Positions 1 to 8,000 of a stretch of DNA of 22,712 nt are shown one piece after another (positions within the stretch are counted from its first letter, which is position 1; the number at the start of each line of letters is the position of its first letter). A model generated the notes under the pieces. That model had not been told where the DNA came from and did no database searches. It saw only the letters and a program-made list of their open reading frames with translations. The DNA is taken from the NCBI RefSeq assembly GCF_030272615.1, contig NW_026729171.1, forward strand, positions 137,501 to 160,212, written 5' to 3'. This DNA is from Cryptomeria japonica (Eukaryota; Streptophyta; Pinopsida; Cupressales; Cupressaceae). The position numbers and the translations under genes are program-made.

Positions 1-496
1 CCAAGGAGGGCTCCGAAGTGTGCTCCAAGGTGCGCACGATTCGGAGCTCGGTTTGCCCGGGGTGCGCACACCTTGGCTGGGTTGCGCACCCTTTGTGCGC
101 TCCAAGGTGCGCACGAAGTCGGAGCTCGGTTTGCCCCGGGTGCGCACCTTCGCCAGGGTGCGCACCTTGATGCGCACGCCTTGGCTGGGCTGCGCACCTT
201 GGTGGGCGCCATGGTGCGCACCTTTCGTGCGCTCCAAGGTGCGCACGAAGTCGGAGCTCGGTTTGCCCCGGGTGCGCACCTTGGTGGGCGCCATGGTGCA
301 CTCCGAGGTGCCCAAGATTGGTGCGCACCAAGGAGCGCTCCGAAGTGCGCTCCAAGGTGCGCAGGTGCGCGCGAAGTCGAAAGTTGGGTTAATTGTCCGG
401 TTTGCCTCGGGTGCGCACCTTGCGTGCACCTTCGCCAGGGTGGGCGCCTTGGTGCGCACACCTTGGCTGGGCTGCGCACCCGGGCGCGCACACCTT
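1..496. repeat. GTGCGCAC-rich mosaic repeat (5S block, copy 1)
   Basis: Dense interspersion of short modules around the palindrome GGTGCGCACC, with recurring pieces such as gctccaaggtgcgcac, gaagtcggagctcggtttgc, ccccgggtgcgcacctt and cttggctgggctgcgcacc. No fixed period is visible here, unlike the 207-bp array near 5200. No RNA gene or promoter motif is seen. Every frame is stop-poor because of GC content, so the reading frames across it mean nothing. Confidence 0.8.
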
Positions 497-610
497 GGCA
501 CCCGCGTTTCCTTCATTTTAAATTTTTTTTTTTTACAATCTCTCAAGTGGGAAATTCTATAATCTCAACTTTTTTTGCCTTTTCAGGAAACTTTTGAATG
601 GAGCGCATCA
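497..610. repeat. T-rich module (5S-block variant), copy 1
   Basis: AT-rich island in GC-rich spacer: ggcacccgcg, then a T-run near 520, then tttttttgccttttcagg and gcgcatca. It is related to the modules at 2484, 3005, 3360, 3829 and 4324 but lacks their TTCCGTTTT/AAAACGGAA inverted repeat and their TGCCTT/AAGGCA pair. Its function is unknown. Confidence 0.7.
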
Positions 611-1055
611 TTGGTGCGCTCCGAAGTGTGCTCCAAGGTGCGCACCTCTGGTGTGCTCCAAAGCTCTCTCCAGCTGCGTGCACCTGCCCCGGCCGCGCAC
701 CCGGCCCCGCCCAGCTTCGCTCACCTGTCCCGGGCGTCTGGTGCGGAACCTTAGAGTAAGAAACATCACCGTGCACCTTGGCCAACGTGCGCGACTCGAC
801 CGAGCGCGCACTGGCCGAGGTGCACACCGATTTCACCTGGGTGCGCGCGCAGCACCTCGGGCGCACCGGGGTGCGCGCACAACGCCCGGGTTGCACCGTG
901 GCCTGTGTGCTCGGGGCGCCTCGGGTGCGCGCTCGGTGTCGCCCCCCGCGCGCGCGGTAGTGCGGGCAGCGCACCCCGGCCCGGCCCGGCCCCGACGAGA
1001 ACGCAAACGGGCAAAAGGTTTATTCAAATAGCATTGCGACGCCCGGCGAAAAACT
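611..1055. other. GC-rich spacer downstream of 5S (copy 1)
   Basis: Very GC- and CpG-rich sequence between the T-rich module and the 3' end of the minus-strand 5S gene, with more diverged GTGCGCGC and GGTGCACC motifs. It holds no recognised gene. The last 50 bases become A-rich next to the 5S terminator. Confidence 0.55.
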
Positions 1056-1061
1056 AAAAAA
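1056..1061 (-). terminator. Pol III terminator of 5S, copy 1
   Basis: A run of six A on the plus strand directly abuts the 5S 3' end, so the 5S transcript reads TTTTTT, a canonical Pol III stop. A second, five-T run (1048-1053 region, interrupted) follows in the same direction. Confidence 0.9.
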
Positions 1062-1179
1062 GGGTGCAACACCGGGACTTCCCGGGAGGTCACCCATCCC
1101 AGTACTACTCCGGCCCAAGCGCGCTTAACTGCGGAGTTCTGATGGGATCCGGTGCACTAACGCTGGTATGATCGCACCC
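1062..1179 (-). rRNA. 5S ribosomal RNA, copy 1
   Basis: Reading the minus strand from 1179 gives GGGTGCGATCATACCAGC and ends GGTGTTGCACCC, the classic plant 5S ends, which pair to form helix I. The internal control region is intact: A-box AAGCGCGCTTGGGCC and the C-box region beginning GGATGGGTGACCTCCC. At 118 bp it is within one or two bases of the usual 119-121, depending on how many terminator T are kept. It lies inside the 35S spacer and opposes the predicted pre-rRNA direction. Nothing in it looks broken, and the six-T terminator is in place, so it should be functional. The sequence resembles gymnosperm and early land plant 5S as I remember them. That affinity is recall, not a search. Confidence 0.97.
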
Positions 1180-1210
1180 GTTATGAGCTTGTCGCAGTGT
1201 GTACTTAGCA
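1180..1210 (-). promoter_or_regulatory. 5S upstream promoter region, copy 1
   Basis: On the 5S strand the base at -1 is C, as in angiosperm 5S genes. The position of the usual TATATA box (-28 to -23) reads TAAGTA, a weak match. The GC dinucleotide usually near -12 is nearer -8. The gene may rely mainly on its internal control region. Confidence 0.5.
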
Positions 1211-1575
1211 AACCGCGACCCACGTGCGAATCCACCCCGGCCACCCACCCCCGTCGAGGTGCACACCCTCCCTCGCGAAGTGCGCCCCGTTCGCCAAGTG
1301 TGAGCCCTGCCCGGGTGCGCGCACCTTGCTAGGGCGTCGGGTGTGCACCCGGCCCGGCCTACGTGCGTGCACCTGGACGGGGCGTCGTGTGCGTGCAGTG
1401 TCCCGTCTGCAACGCGGTGCCCACACACCACCTCGGGCGCAACGACCTGCGCTCACATGTGGGCCGAGTGCACCTTGGTGCATGTTCGGGGCGCCTCGGG
1501 TGCACGCTCGATCTTGCCCCGGTGCACCAAGGCGCTCGGTTTGCCCCGGGTGCGCACTTGGTGCAAGGTGGGCAC
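1211..1575. other. GC-rich spacer upstream of 5S (copy 1)
   Basis: GC-rich, weakly repetitive sequence with scattered GTGCACC and GGTGCGCACC-like motifs (for example cggtttgccccgggtgcgca near 1538). It is the 5' flank of the 5S gene. No gene or promoter motif is recognised beyond the 5S flank. Confidence 0.5.
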
Positions 1576-1965
1576 CCAAAATAGGGATCAAGCACCAAAA
1601 CACAAGTTTCGGGATGCAAAATGGGACCCAAGGACCACAAATGCGTTCCAAGACCCATGATGGGTCCACGAGAACAAAAATGTGTTCCGAGACTTAATAA
1701 ACAAATATTGGGTTTTAGGAGAAGAAACATGCTCTGATGCCCAAAACGAGAATCGACCCCGAAAAGGCCACAGGCCAAAAGTGGGATGCGAGACAAAAAA
1801 AAATGGGACCCGAGGACCAAAATTGGGTTCCCAGGTCGAAGACAGGGCAACCGGACAAGAAACGACCTCTAAGGCTCGAAATGAGTCCCGACGACTAAAA
1901 CTTGACAAGAAGCACCCATCAGGCACCCAACTCGACACCCATGGGATGCCGACCCACCCGGGCTT
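1576..1965. other. A-rich spacer stretch (copy 1)
   Basis: Composition shifts sharply to A-rich, with degenerate internal repeats of the type gggacccgaggaccaaaa and ttgggttcc, and an A-run near 1796-1804. It holds no coding signal, promoter or RNA gene that I recognise. It leads straight into the CACCC minisatellite. Confidence 0.5.
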
Positions 1966-2434
1966 CCACCTAGCACACCTTGGCACCCACCCACCCTCGC
2001 ACCCAACCTCGCACCCAACTTAGCACCTTTGAACCCACATTGGCACTCACCCTGACCCTGGCACCTTGGAACCCACATTGGCACTCACCTTGACCCTGGC
2101 ACCCACCTTTGCACTCACCTTGGGACCCACCCTGGCTCCCACCTCGGCACCCACCCAGACACCCACCTTGGTTCCTTGGCACCCACCTTGGATCCTTGGC
2201 ACCCACCCCGACACCCACCTTGGCACGCAACTTGGCTACTTGCCACCCACCTTGGCTCCTTGACGCCCACCCCGACAACCACCCCGTGACCTACCCTGGC
2301 TAGGGTTGGTGCACACCCACCCTGGTGCCCACCTTGGCACCCACCCCATGACCCACCTTGGCACGCACCTTAGTACCCACCCCGTTACCCACCCTAGGAC
2401 CCACCCCGTGACCCACCTTGGCCAGGGTGGGTGC
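1966..2434. repeat. GGCACCCACCTT minisatellite (copy 1)
   Basis: Degenerate tandem repeat with a core of about 10-12 bp (ggcacccacctt, cttggcacccacc), C-rich on the plus strand and G-rich (GGTGGGTGCC) on the minus strand. The array is cut at 2434, where it switches to the GTGCGCAC mosaic. In the second block copy it continues to about 9680. Confidence 0.88.
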
Positions 2435-2483
2435 CTTGGTGCGCACAACTTGCCTGGGCTGCACACCAGGGCGGGCTCAAGAT

Positions 2484-2589
2484 GGCACCCGCGTTCCGTT
2501 TTTTTCACTATCTTTCAAAACGGAAATTTTAAAATCTCGTTTTTTTTTTTTTTTTGCCTTTTCTGGAAATTAGTGAAGGCAGCGCATCA
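2484..2589. repeat. T-rich module 1
   Basis: Contains the inverted repeat TTCCGTTTT / AAAACGGAA, then attttaaaat, then a 16-T run (2540-2555), then TGCCTT / AAGGCA flanking ttctggaaattagtg, ending gcgcatca. It resembles a hairpin followed by a T-tract and would stop any rightward Pol III transcription. Its role is unknown. Confidence 0.75.
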
Positions 2590-3004
2590 AAGGTGCGCAA
2601 TGCTGGTGCGAACCCGGGAGCGCTCCGATGTGTGCTCCAAGGTGCGGCGTGCACGAAGTCCGAGCCCGGCTTGCCCCGGGTGCGCACCTCGCGTGCACCT
2701 TCGCCGGGGTGAGCACCTTGGCTGGGTTGCGCGCCCTGGTGCGCACCAAGGAGCGCTCTGAAGTGTGCTCCAAGGTGCGGCGTGCACGAAGTCGGAGCTC
2801 GGTTTGCCCCGGGTGTGCACCTCGGGTGCGCACCTCGCGTGCACCTTCGCTGCGGTGGGCACCTTGGCTGGGTTGCGCGCCTTGGTGGGCACCATGCAGT
2901 GCACGAAGTCGGAGCCCGGTTTGCCCCGGGCGCGCACCTCCGCCAGGGTGGGCACCTTGGTGCGCACAACTTGCCTGGGCTGCGCACCAGGAAGGGCTCA
3001 AGAT

Positions 3005-3103
3005 GGCACCCGCGTTCCGTTTTTTTCACTATCTTTCAGAACGGAAATTTTAAAATATCGTTTTTTTTTGCCTTTTCTGGAAATTAGTGAAGGCAGCGCA
3101 TCA
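3005..3103. repeat. T-rich module 2
   Basis: Same plan as the module at 2484. The right arm of the first inverted repeat is agaacggaa, shortening the stem to seven pairs, and the T-run is nine (3061-3069). The TGCCTT/AAGGCA pair is intact. Confidence 0.75.
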
Positions 3104-3359
3104 AAGGTGCGCAACGTTGGTGCGAACCTGGGAGCGCTCCGATGTGTGCTCCAAGGTGCGGCGTGCACGAAGTCGGAGCCCGGTTTGCCCCGGGTGCGCC
3201 CTGGTGGGCACCATGGTGCGCACCAAGGAGCGCTCCGAAGTGTGCTCCAAGGTGCGGCCTGCACGAAGTCGGAGCCCGGTTTGCCCCGGGCGTGCACCGC
3301 GGGTGGGCACCTTGGTGCGCATGCCTTGCCTGGGCTGCGCACCAGGGCGGGCTCAAGAT

Positions 3360-3458
3360 GGCACCCGCGTTCCGTTTTTTTCACTATCTTTCAAAACGGA
3401 AATTTTAAAATCTCATTTTTTTTTGCCTTTTCTGGAAATTAGTGAAGGCAGCGCATCA
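3360..3458. repeat. T-rich module 3
   Basis: Same plan as the module at 2484, with an intact TTCCGTTTT/AAAACGGAA inverted repeat, a nine-T run (3416-3424) and intact TGCCTT/AAGGCA. Confidence 0.75.
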
Positions 3459-3632
3459 AAGGTGCGCACCTCGCTGCCCACCACGGTGCGCAACGCCGGT
3501 GGGCACCCGGGAGTGCTTCGAAGTGTGCTCCAAGGTGCTGCGTGCACGTTGTCGGAGCCCGGTTTGCCCCGGGTGCGCACCTCGCGTGCACCTTCGTCGG
3601 GGTGGGCACCTTGGCTGGGTTTGCCCCGGCTG

Positions 3633-3721
3633 CGCTCCGAAGCGGGGTTATTGGAGCGCCGCCTCTTTTTTTGTCGGAGCGTTTGGTGGGGTTTCTCGCA
3701 TTGGCTCTTCCCAGGCCCGGT
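3633..3721. repeat. Inserted spacer element, copy 1
   Basis: A stretch of nearly 90 bp from cgaagcggggttattgg through ctctttttttgtcggagcg to tcttcccaggcccggttg. It recurs once at 4109-4192 with few changes and is not part of the surrounding GTGCGCAC modules. It is not recognised as a transposon. Confidence 0.6.
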
Positions 3722-3828
3722 TGCCACCCTGGCGCGCACGAAGTCGGAAGTAGGGTTAATTGCCCGGGTGCGCACCTTTGCCAGGGTGGGCACCTTACCT
3801 GGGCTGTGCACCAGGGCGGGCTCAAGAT

Positions 3829-3928
3829 GGCACCCGCGTTCCGTTTTTTTCACTATCTTTCAAAACGGAAATTTTAAAATCTCCTCTTTTTTTTGCCTTT
3901 TCTGGAAATTAGTGAAGGCAGCGCATCA
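3829..3928. repeat. T-rich module 4
   Basis: Same plan as the module at 2484, with an intact first inverted repeat, an eight-T run at 3887-3894 preceded by ctcctc, and intact TGCCTT/AAGGCA. Confidence 0.75.
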
Positions 3929-4108
3929 AAGGTGCGCACCTCGCTGCCCACCTTGGTGTGCTCTGAGGTGCGCACCCGGGAGCGCTACGAAGTGTGCTCC
4001 AAGGTGCGGCGTGCACGTTGTCGGAGCCCGGTTTGCCCCGGGTGCGCACCTCGCCTGCACCTTGGCCGGGGTGGGCACCCTGGCTGGGTTTGCCCAGGGT
4101 GCGCTCCG

Positions 4109-4192
4109 AAGCGGGGTTACTGGAGCGCCCCCTCTTTTTTTGTCAGAGCGTTTGGTGGGGTTTCTCGCATTGGCTCTTCCCAGGCCCGGTTG
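4109..4192. repeat. Inserted spacer element, copy 2
   Basis: Second copy of the element at 3633, with ctctttttttgtcagagcg and the same tail tcttcccaggcccggttg. The whole 3458-3928 and 3929-4422 segments look like one duplicated about 480-bp unit, each carrying this element and one T-rich module. Confidence 0.6.
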
Positions 4193-4323
4193 TTGGGTGC
4201 GCTCCCACCCTGGCGCGCGCGAAGTTGGAAGTTGGGTTAATTGCCCGGGCGCGCACCTTCGCCAGGGTGGGCACCTTGGTGCGCACACCTTGGCTGGGCT
4301 GCGCACCAGGGCGGGCTCAAGAT

Positions 4324-4422
4324 GGCACCAGCATTCCCTTTTTCTCACTATCTTTCAAAACGGAAATTTTAAAATCTCGTTTTTTTTTGCCTTTTATGGA
4401 AATTAGTGAAGGCATCGCATCA
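4324..4422. repeat. T-rich module 5
   Basis: Same plan as the module at 2484. The left arm is changed to ttccctttt, weakening the first inverted repeat. The T-run is nine (4380-4388), the core reads gccttttatgg, and the downstream part is aaggcatcgcatca. Confidence 0.7.
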
Positions 4423-5179
4423 AAGGTGCGCACCTCGCTGCCCACCTTGGTGTGCTCCGAGGTGCCCACCACGGTGCGCTCCGAGGTGCCCACCACGGTG
4501 CGCAACGCCGGTGCGAACCCGGGAGCGCCCCGATGTGTGCTCCAAGGTGCGGCGTGCACGAAGCCGGACCCCGGTTTGCCCCGGGTGCGCACCTCGCGTG
4601 CACCTTGGTGCGCACACCTTGGCTGGGTTGCGCGGCCTGGTGGGCACCATGGTGCGCACCAAGGAGCGCTCCAAAGTGTGCTCCAAGGTGCGGCGTGCAC
4701 GAAGTCCTAGCCCGGTTTGCCCCGGGTGCGCACCTTCGCCGCGGTGGGCACCATGGCGTGCACGAAGTCGGAGCCCGGTTTGCCCCGGGTGCGCACCTCG
4801 CGTGCACCTTCGCCGGGGTGGGCACCTCGGCTGGGTTGCGCGCCCTGGTGCGCACCAAGGAGCGCTCCGAAGTGTGCTCCAAGGTGCGGCGTGCACGAAG
4901 TCGGAGCCCGGTTTGCCCCGGGTGCGCACCTTCGCCGCGGTGGGCACCCTGGTGCGCACCATGGCGTGCACGAAGTCGGAGCCCGGTTTGCCCCGGGTGC
5001 GCACCTCGCGTGCACCTTCGGCGGGGTTGCGCGCCCTGGTGCGCACCAAGGAGCGCTCCGAAGTGTGCTCCAAGGTGCGGCGTGCACGAAGTCGGAGCCC
5101 GGTTTGCCCCGGGTGCGCACCTCGCGTGCACCTTCGGCGGGGTTGCGCGCCCTGGTGGGCACCATGGTGCGCACCAAGG

Positions 5180-5700
5180 AGCGCTCCGAAGTGTGCTCCA
5201 AGGTGCGGCGTGCACGAAGTCGGAGCCCGGTTTGCCCCGGGTGCGCACCTCGCGTGCACCTTCGCCGCGGTGGGCACCATGGCGTGCACGAAGTCGGAGC
5301 CCGGTTTGCCCCGGGTGCGCACCTCGCGTGCACCTTCGCCGGGGTGGGCACCTCGGCTGGGTTGCGCGCCCTGGTGCGCACCAAGGAGCGCTCCGAAGTG
5401 TGCTCCAAGGTGCGGCGTGCACGAAGTCGGAGCCCGGTTTGCCCCGGGTGCGCACCTCGCGTGCACCTTCGCCGCGGTGGGCACCATGGCGTGCACGAAG
5501 TCGGAGCCCGGTTTGCCCCGGGTGCGCACCCCGCGTGCACCTTCGCCGGGGTGGGCACCTCGGCTGGGTTGCGCGCCCTGGTGCGCACCAAGGAGCGCTC
5601 CGAAGTGTGCTCCAAGGTGCGGCGTGCACGAAGTCGGAGCCCGGTTTGCCCCGGGTGCGCACCTCGCGTGCACCTTCGCCGCGGTGGGCACCTTGGCTGG
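5180..5700. repeat. 207-bp tandem repeat array
   Basis: The anchor agcgctccgaagtg falls at 5180, 5387 and 5594, exactly 207 bp apart. The two full units differ at one base that I can see (cacctcgcg against caccccgcg near 5530), and the third is partial. Looser relatives lie to the left, with anchors at 4861 and 5052. The period is a multiple of three and the unit has frames without stops, which explains the very long open frames here. Confidence 0.85.
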
Positions 5701-5860
5701 GTTGGGCACCATTGAGCGCTCCGAAGTGTGCTCCAAGGTGCGCACCATGGCCCTCCAAGGTGCGCAGCATGGCGTGCACGAAGTCGGAGCCCGGTTTGCC
5801 CCGGGTGCGCACCTCGCGTGCACCTTCGCCAGGGTGGGCACCTCGGTGCGCACACCTTCT

Positions 5861-5906
5861 CAATGTTTTCTTGCCTTTTCTGGAAATTGGTGAAGGCAGC
5901 GCATCA
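5861..5906. repeat. T-rich module 6 (5'-truncated)
   Basis: Only the distal half survives: ttttcttgccttttctgg, then aaattggtgaaggc and gcgcatca. The TTCCGTTTT inverted repeat and the long T-run are missing. Confidence 0.65.
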
Positions 5907-6531
5907 AAGGTGCGCACCTCGGTGTGCTCCGAGGTGCGAACCCGAGAGCGCTCCGAGGTGCCCACGAAGTCGAAAGTCGGGTTAATTGCATTGTTTTCCC
6001 CGGGTGCGCTCCGAGGTGCGCAACATCGGTGCGCACCAAGGAGGGCTCCGAAGTGTGCTCCAAGGTGCGCACGATTCGGAGCTCGGTTTGCCCGGGGTGC
6101 GCACACCTTGGCTGGGTTGCGCACCCTTTGTGCGCTCCAAGGTGCGCACGAAGTCGGAGCTCGGTTTGCCCCGGGTGCGCACCTTCGCCAGGGTGCGCAC
6201 CTTGATGCGCACGCCTTGGCTGGGCTGCGCACCTTGGTGGGCGCCATGGTGCGCACCTTTCGTGCGCTCCAAGGTGCGCACGAAGTCGGAGCTCGGTTTG
6301 CCCCGGGTGCGCACCTTGGTGGGCGCCATGGTGCACTCCGAGGTGCCCAAGATTGGTGCGCACCAAGGAGCGCTCCGAAGTGCGCTCCAAGGTGCGCAGG
6401 TGCGCGCGAAGTCGAAAGTTGGGTTAATTGTCCGGTTTGCCTCGGGTGCGCACCTTGCGTGCACCTTCGCCAGGGTGGGCGCCTTGGTGCGCACACCTTG
6501 GCTGGGCTGCGCACCCGGGCGCGCACACCTT

Positions 6532-6645
6532 GGCACCCGCGTTTCCTTCATTTTAAATTTTTTTTTTTTACAATCTCTCAAGTGGGAAATTCTATAATCT
6601 CAACTTTTTTTGCCTTTTCAGGAAACTTTTGAATGGAGCGCATCA
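6532..6645. repeat. T-rich module (5S-block variant), copy 2
   Basis: Counterpart of 497-610 at +6035, with the same T-runs and the same tttttttgccttttcagg core. Confidence 0.7.
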
Positions 6646-7090
6646 TTGGTGCGCTCCGAAGTGTGCTCCAAGGTGCGCACCTCTGGTGTGCTCCAAAGCT
6701 CTCTCCAGCTGCGTGCACCTGCCCCGGCCGCGCACCCGGCCCCGCCCAGCTTCGCTCACCTGTCCCGGGCGTCTGGTGCGGAACCTTAGAGTAAGAAACA
6801 TCACCGTGCACCTTGGCCAACGTGCGCGACTCGACCGAGCGCGCACTGGCCGAGGTGCACACCGATTTCACCTGGGTGCGCGCGCAGCACCTCGGGCGCA
6901 CCGGGGTGCGCGCACAACGCCCGGGTTGCACCGTGGCCTGTGTGCTCGGGGCGCCTCGGGTGCGCGCTCGGTGTCGCCCCCCGCGCGCGCGGTAGTGCGG
7001 GCAGCGCACCCCGGCCCGGCCCGGCCCCGACGAGAACGCAAACGGGCAAAAGGTTTATTCAAATAGCATTGCGACGCCCGGCGAAAAACT
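6646..7090. other. GC-rich spacer downstream of 5S (copy 2)
   Basis: Counterpart of 611-1055. No gene is recognised. Confidence 0.55.
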
Positions 7091-7096
7091 AAAAAA
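7091..7096 (-). terminator. Pol III terminator of 5S, copy 2
   Basis: Six plus-strand A directly abut the second 5S gene, giving TTTTTT at its 3' end. Confidence 0.9.
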
Positions 7097-7214
7097 GGGT
7101 GCAACACCGGGACTTCCCGGGAGGTCACCCATCCCAGTACTACTCCGGCCCAAGCGCGCTTAACTGCGGAGTTCTGATGGGATCCGGTGCACTAACGCTG
7201 GTATGATCGCACCC
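7097..7214 (-). rRNA. 5S ribosomal RNA, copy 2
   Basis: Same 118-bp sequence as the gene at 1062-1179, on the minus strand: it starts GGGTGCGATC at 7214 and ends GTTGCACCC at 7097, with A-box and C-box intact. It lies 2.7 kb upstream of the first Pol I promoter motif. Two 5S genes in one spacer, 6035 bp apart, follow from duplication of the whole surrounding block and not from a compact 5S tandem array. Confidence 0.97.
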
Positions 7215-7245
7215 GTTATGAGCTTGTCGCAGTGTGTACTTAGCA
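7215..7245 (-). promoter_or_regulatory. 5S upstream promoter region, copy 2
   Basis: Same as copy 1: C at -1 and TAAGTA in place of TATATA at -28. Confidence 0.5.
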
Positions 7246-8000
7246 AACCGCGACCCACGTGCGAATCCACCCCGGCCACCCACCCCCGTCGAGGTGCACA
7301 CCCTCCCTCGCGAAGTGCGCCCCGTTCGCCAAGTGTGAGCCCTGCCCGGGTGCGCGCACCTTGCTAGGGCGTCGGGTGTGCACCCGGCCCGGCCTACGTG
7401 CGTGCACCTGGACGGGGCGTCGTGTGCGTGCAGTGTCCCGTCTGCAACGCGGTGCCCACACACCACCTCGGGCGCAACGACCTGCGCTCACATGTGGGCC
7501 GAGTGCACCTTGGTGCATGTTCGGGGCGCCTCGGGTGCACGCTCGATCTTGCCCCGGTGCACCAAGGCGCTCGGTTTGCCCCGGGTGCGCACTTGGTGCA
7601 AGGTGGGCACCCAAAATAGGGATCAAGCACCAAAACACAAGTTTCGGGATGCAAAATGGGACCCAAGGACCACAAATGCGTTCCAAGACCCATGATGGGT
7701 CCACGAGAACAAAAATGTGTTCCGAGACTTAATAAACAAATATTGGGTTTTAGGAGAAGAAACATGCTCTGATGCCCAAAACGAGAATCGACCCCGAAAA
7801 GGCCACAGGCCAAAAGTGGGATGCGAGACAAAAAAAAATGGGACCCGAGGACCAAAATTGGGTTCCCAGGTCGAAGACAGGGCAACCGGACAAGAAACGA
7901 CCTCTAAGGCTCGAAATGAGTCCCGACGACTAAAACTTGACAAGAAGCACCCATCAGGCACCCAACTCGACACCCATGGGATGCCGACCCACCCGGGCTT
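7246..8000. other. 5S upstream flank and A-rich stretch (copy 2)
   Basis: Counterpart of 1211-1965: GC-rich 5S flank to about 7610, then the A-rich degenerate stretch with an A-run near 7831-7839. No gene is recognised. Confidence 0.5.

Larger units (their letters stand above)
1..2434. repeat. Large spacer block carrying 5S, copy 1
   Basis: First copy of a block that recurs 6035 bp downstream. Position 1 corresponds to 6036 and the match runs to 2434/8469, after which the copies part (cttggtgcgc here, acccaccctg there). I saw no difference in the stretches I compared. The left limit is unknown because the window begins inside the block. In order it holds GTGCGCAC-rich sequence, a T-rich module, a GC-rich block, the minus-strand 5S gene, an A-rich stretch and the first part of a GGCACCCACC minisatellite. 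Identity this high means very recent unequal exchange, gene conversion or an assembly artefact. Confidence 0.93.
2435..6035. repeat. GTGCGCAC mosaic between the two 5S blocks
   Basis: Composite of short modules shared with 1-496, repeatedly interrupted by T-rich modules. Typical pieces are ccaaggagcgctccgaagtg, gtgctccaaggtgcggcgtg and cacgaagtcggagcccggtt. The starts of the gccttttctgg cores are spaced 514, 355, 470, 494 and 1484 bp apart, so the outer unit is irregular. Related inserts with a tctttttttgtc core lie at 3633-3721 and 4109-4192. No 5S gene or Pol I motif is present. Stop-free frames of up to about 700 codons run on both strands and are repeat artefacts. Confidence 0.85.

Noticed and set aside
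3633-4192. The two copies of the tctttttttgtc element as a transposon
   Set aside because: I found no terminal inverted repeats or target-site duplications. The two copies are explained by duplication of the surrounding about 480-bp unit.
4403-6632. Stop-free frames of about 700 codons on both strands (4403-6526 minus, 4452-6632 plus)
   Set aside because: Several frames on both strands are open at once across GTGCGCAC-rich repeats, and the 207-bp unit is a multiple of three. The peptides are low-complexity Arg/Ala/Pro/Gly/Cys strings with no domain. This is a composition effect.
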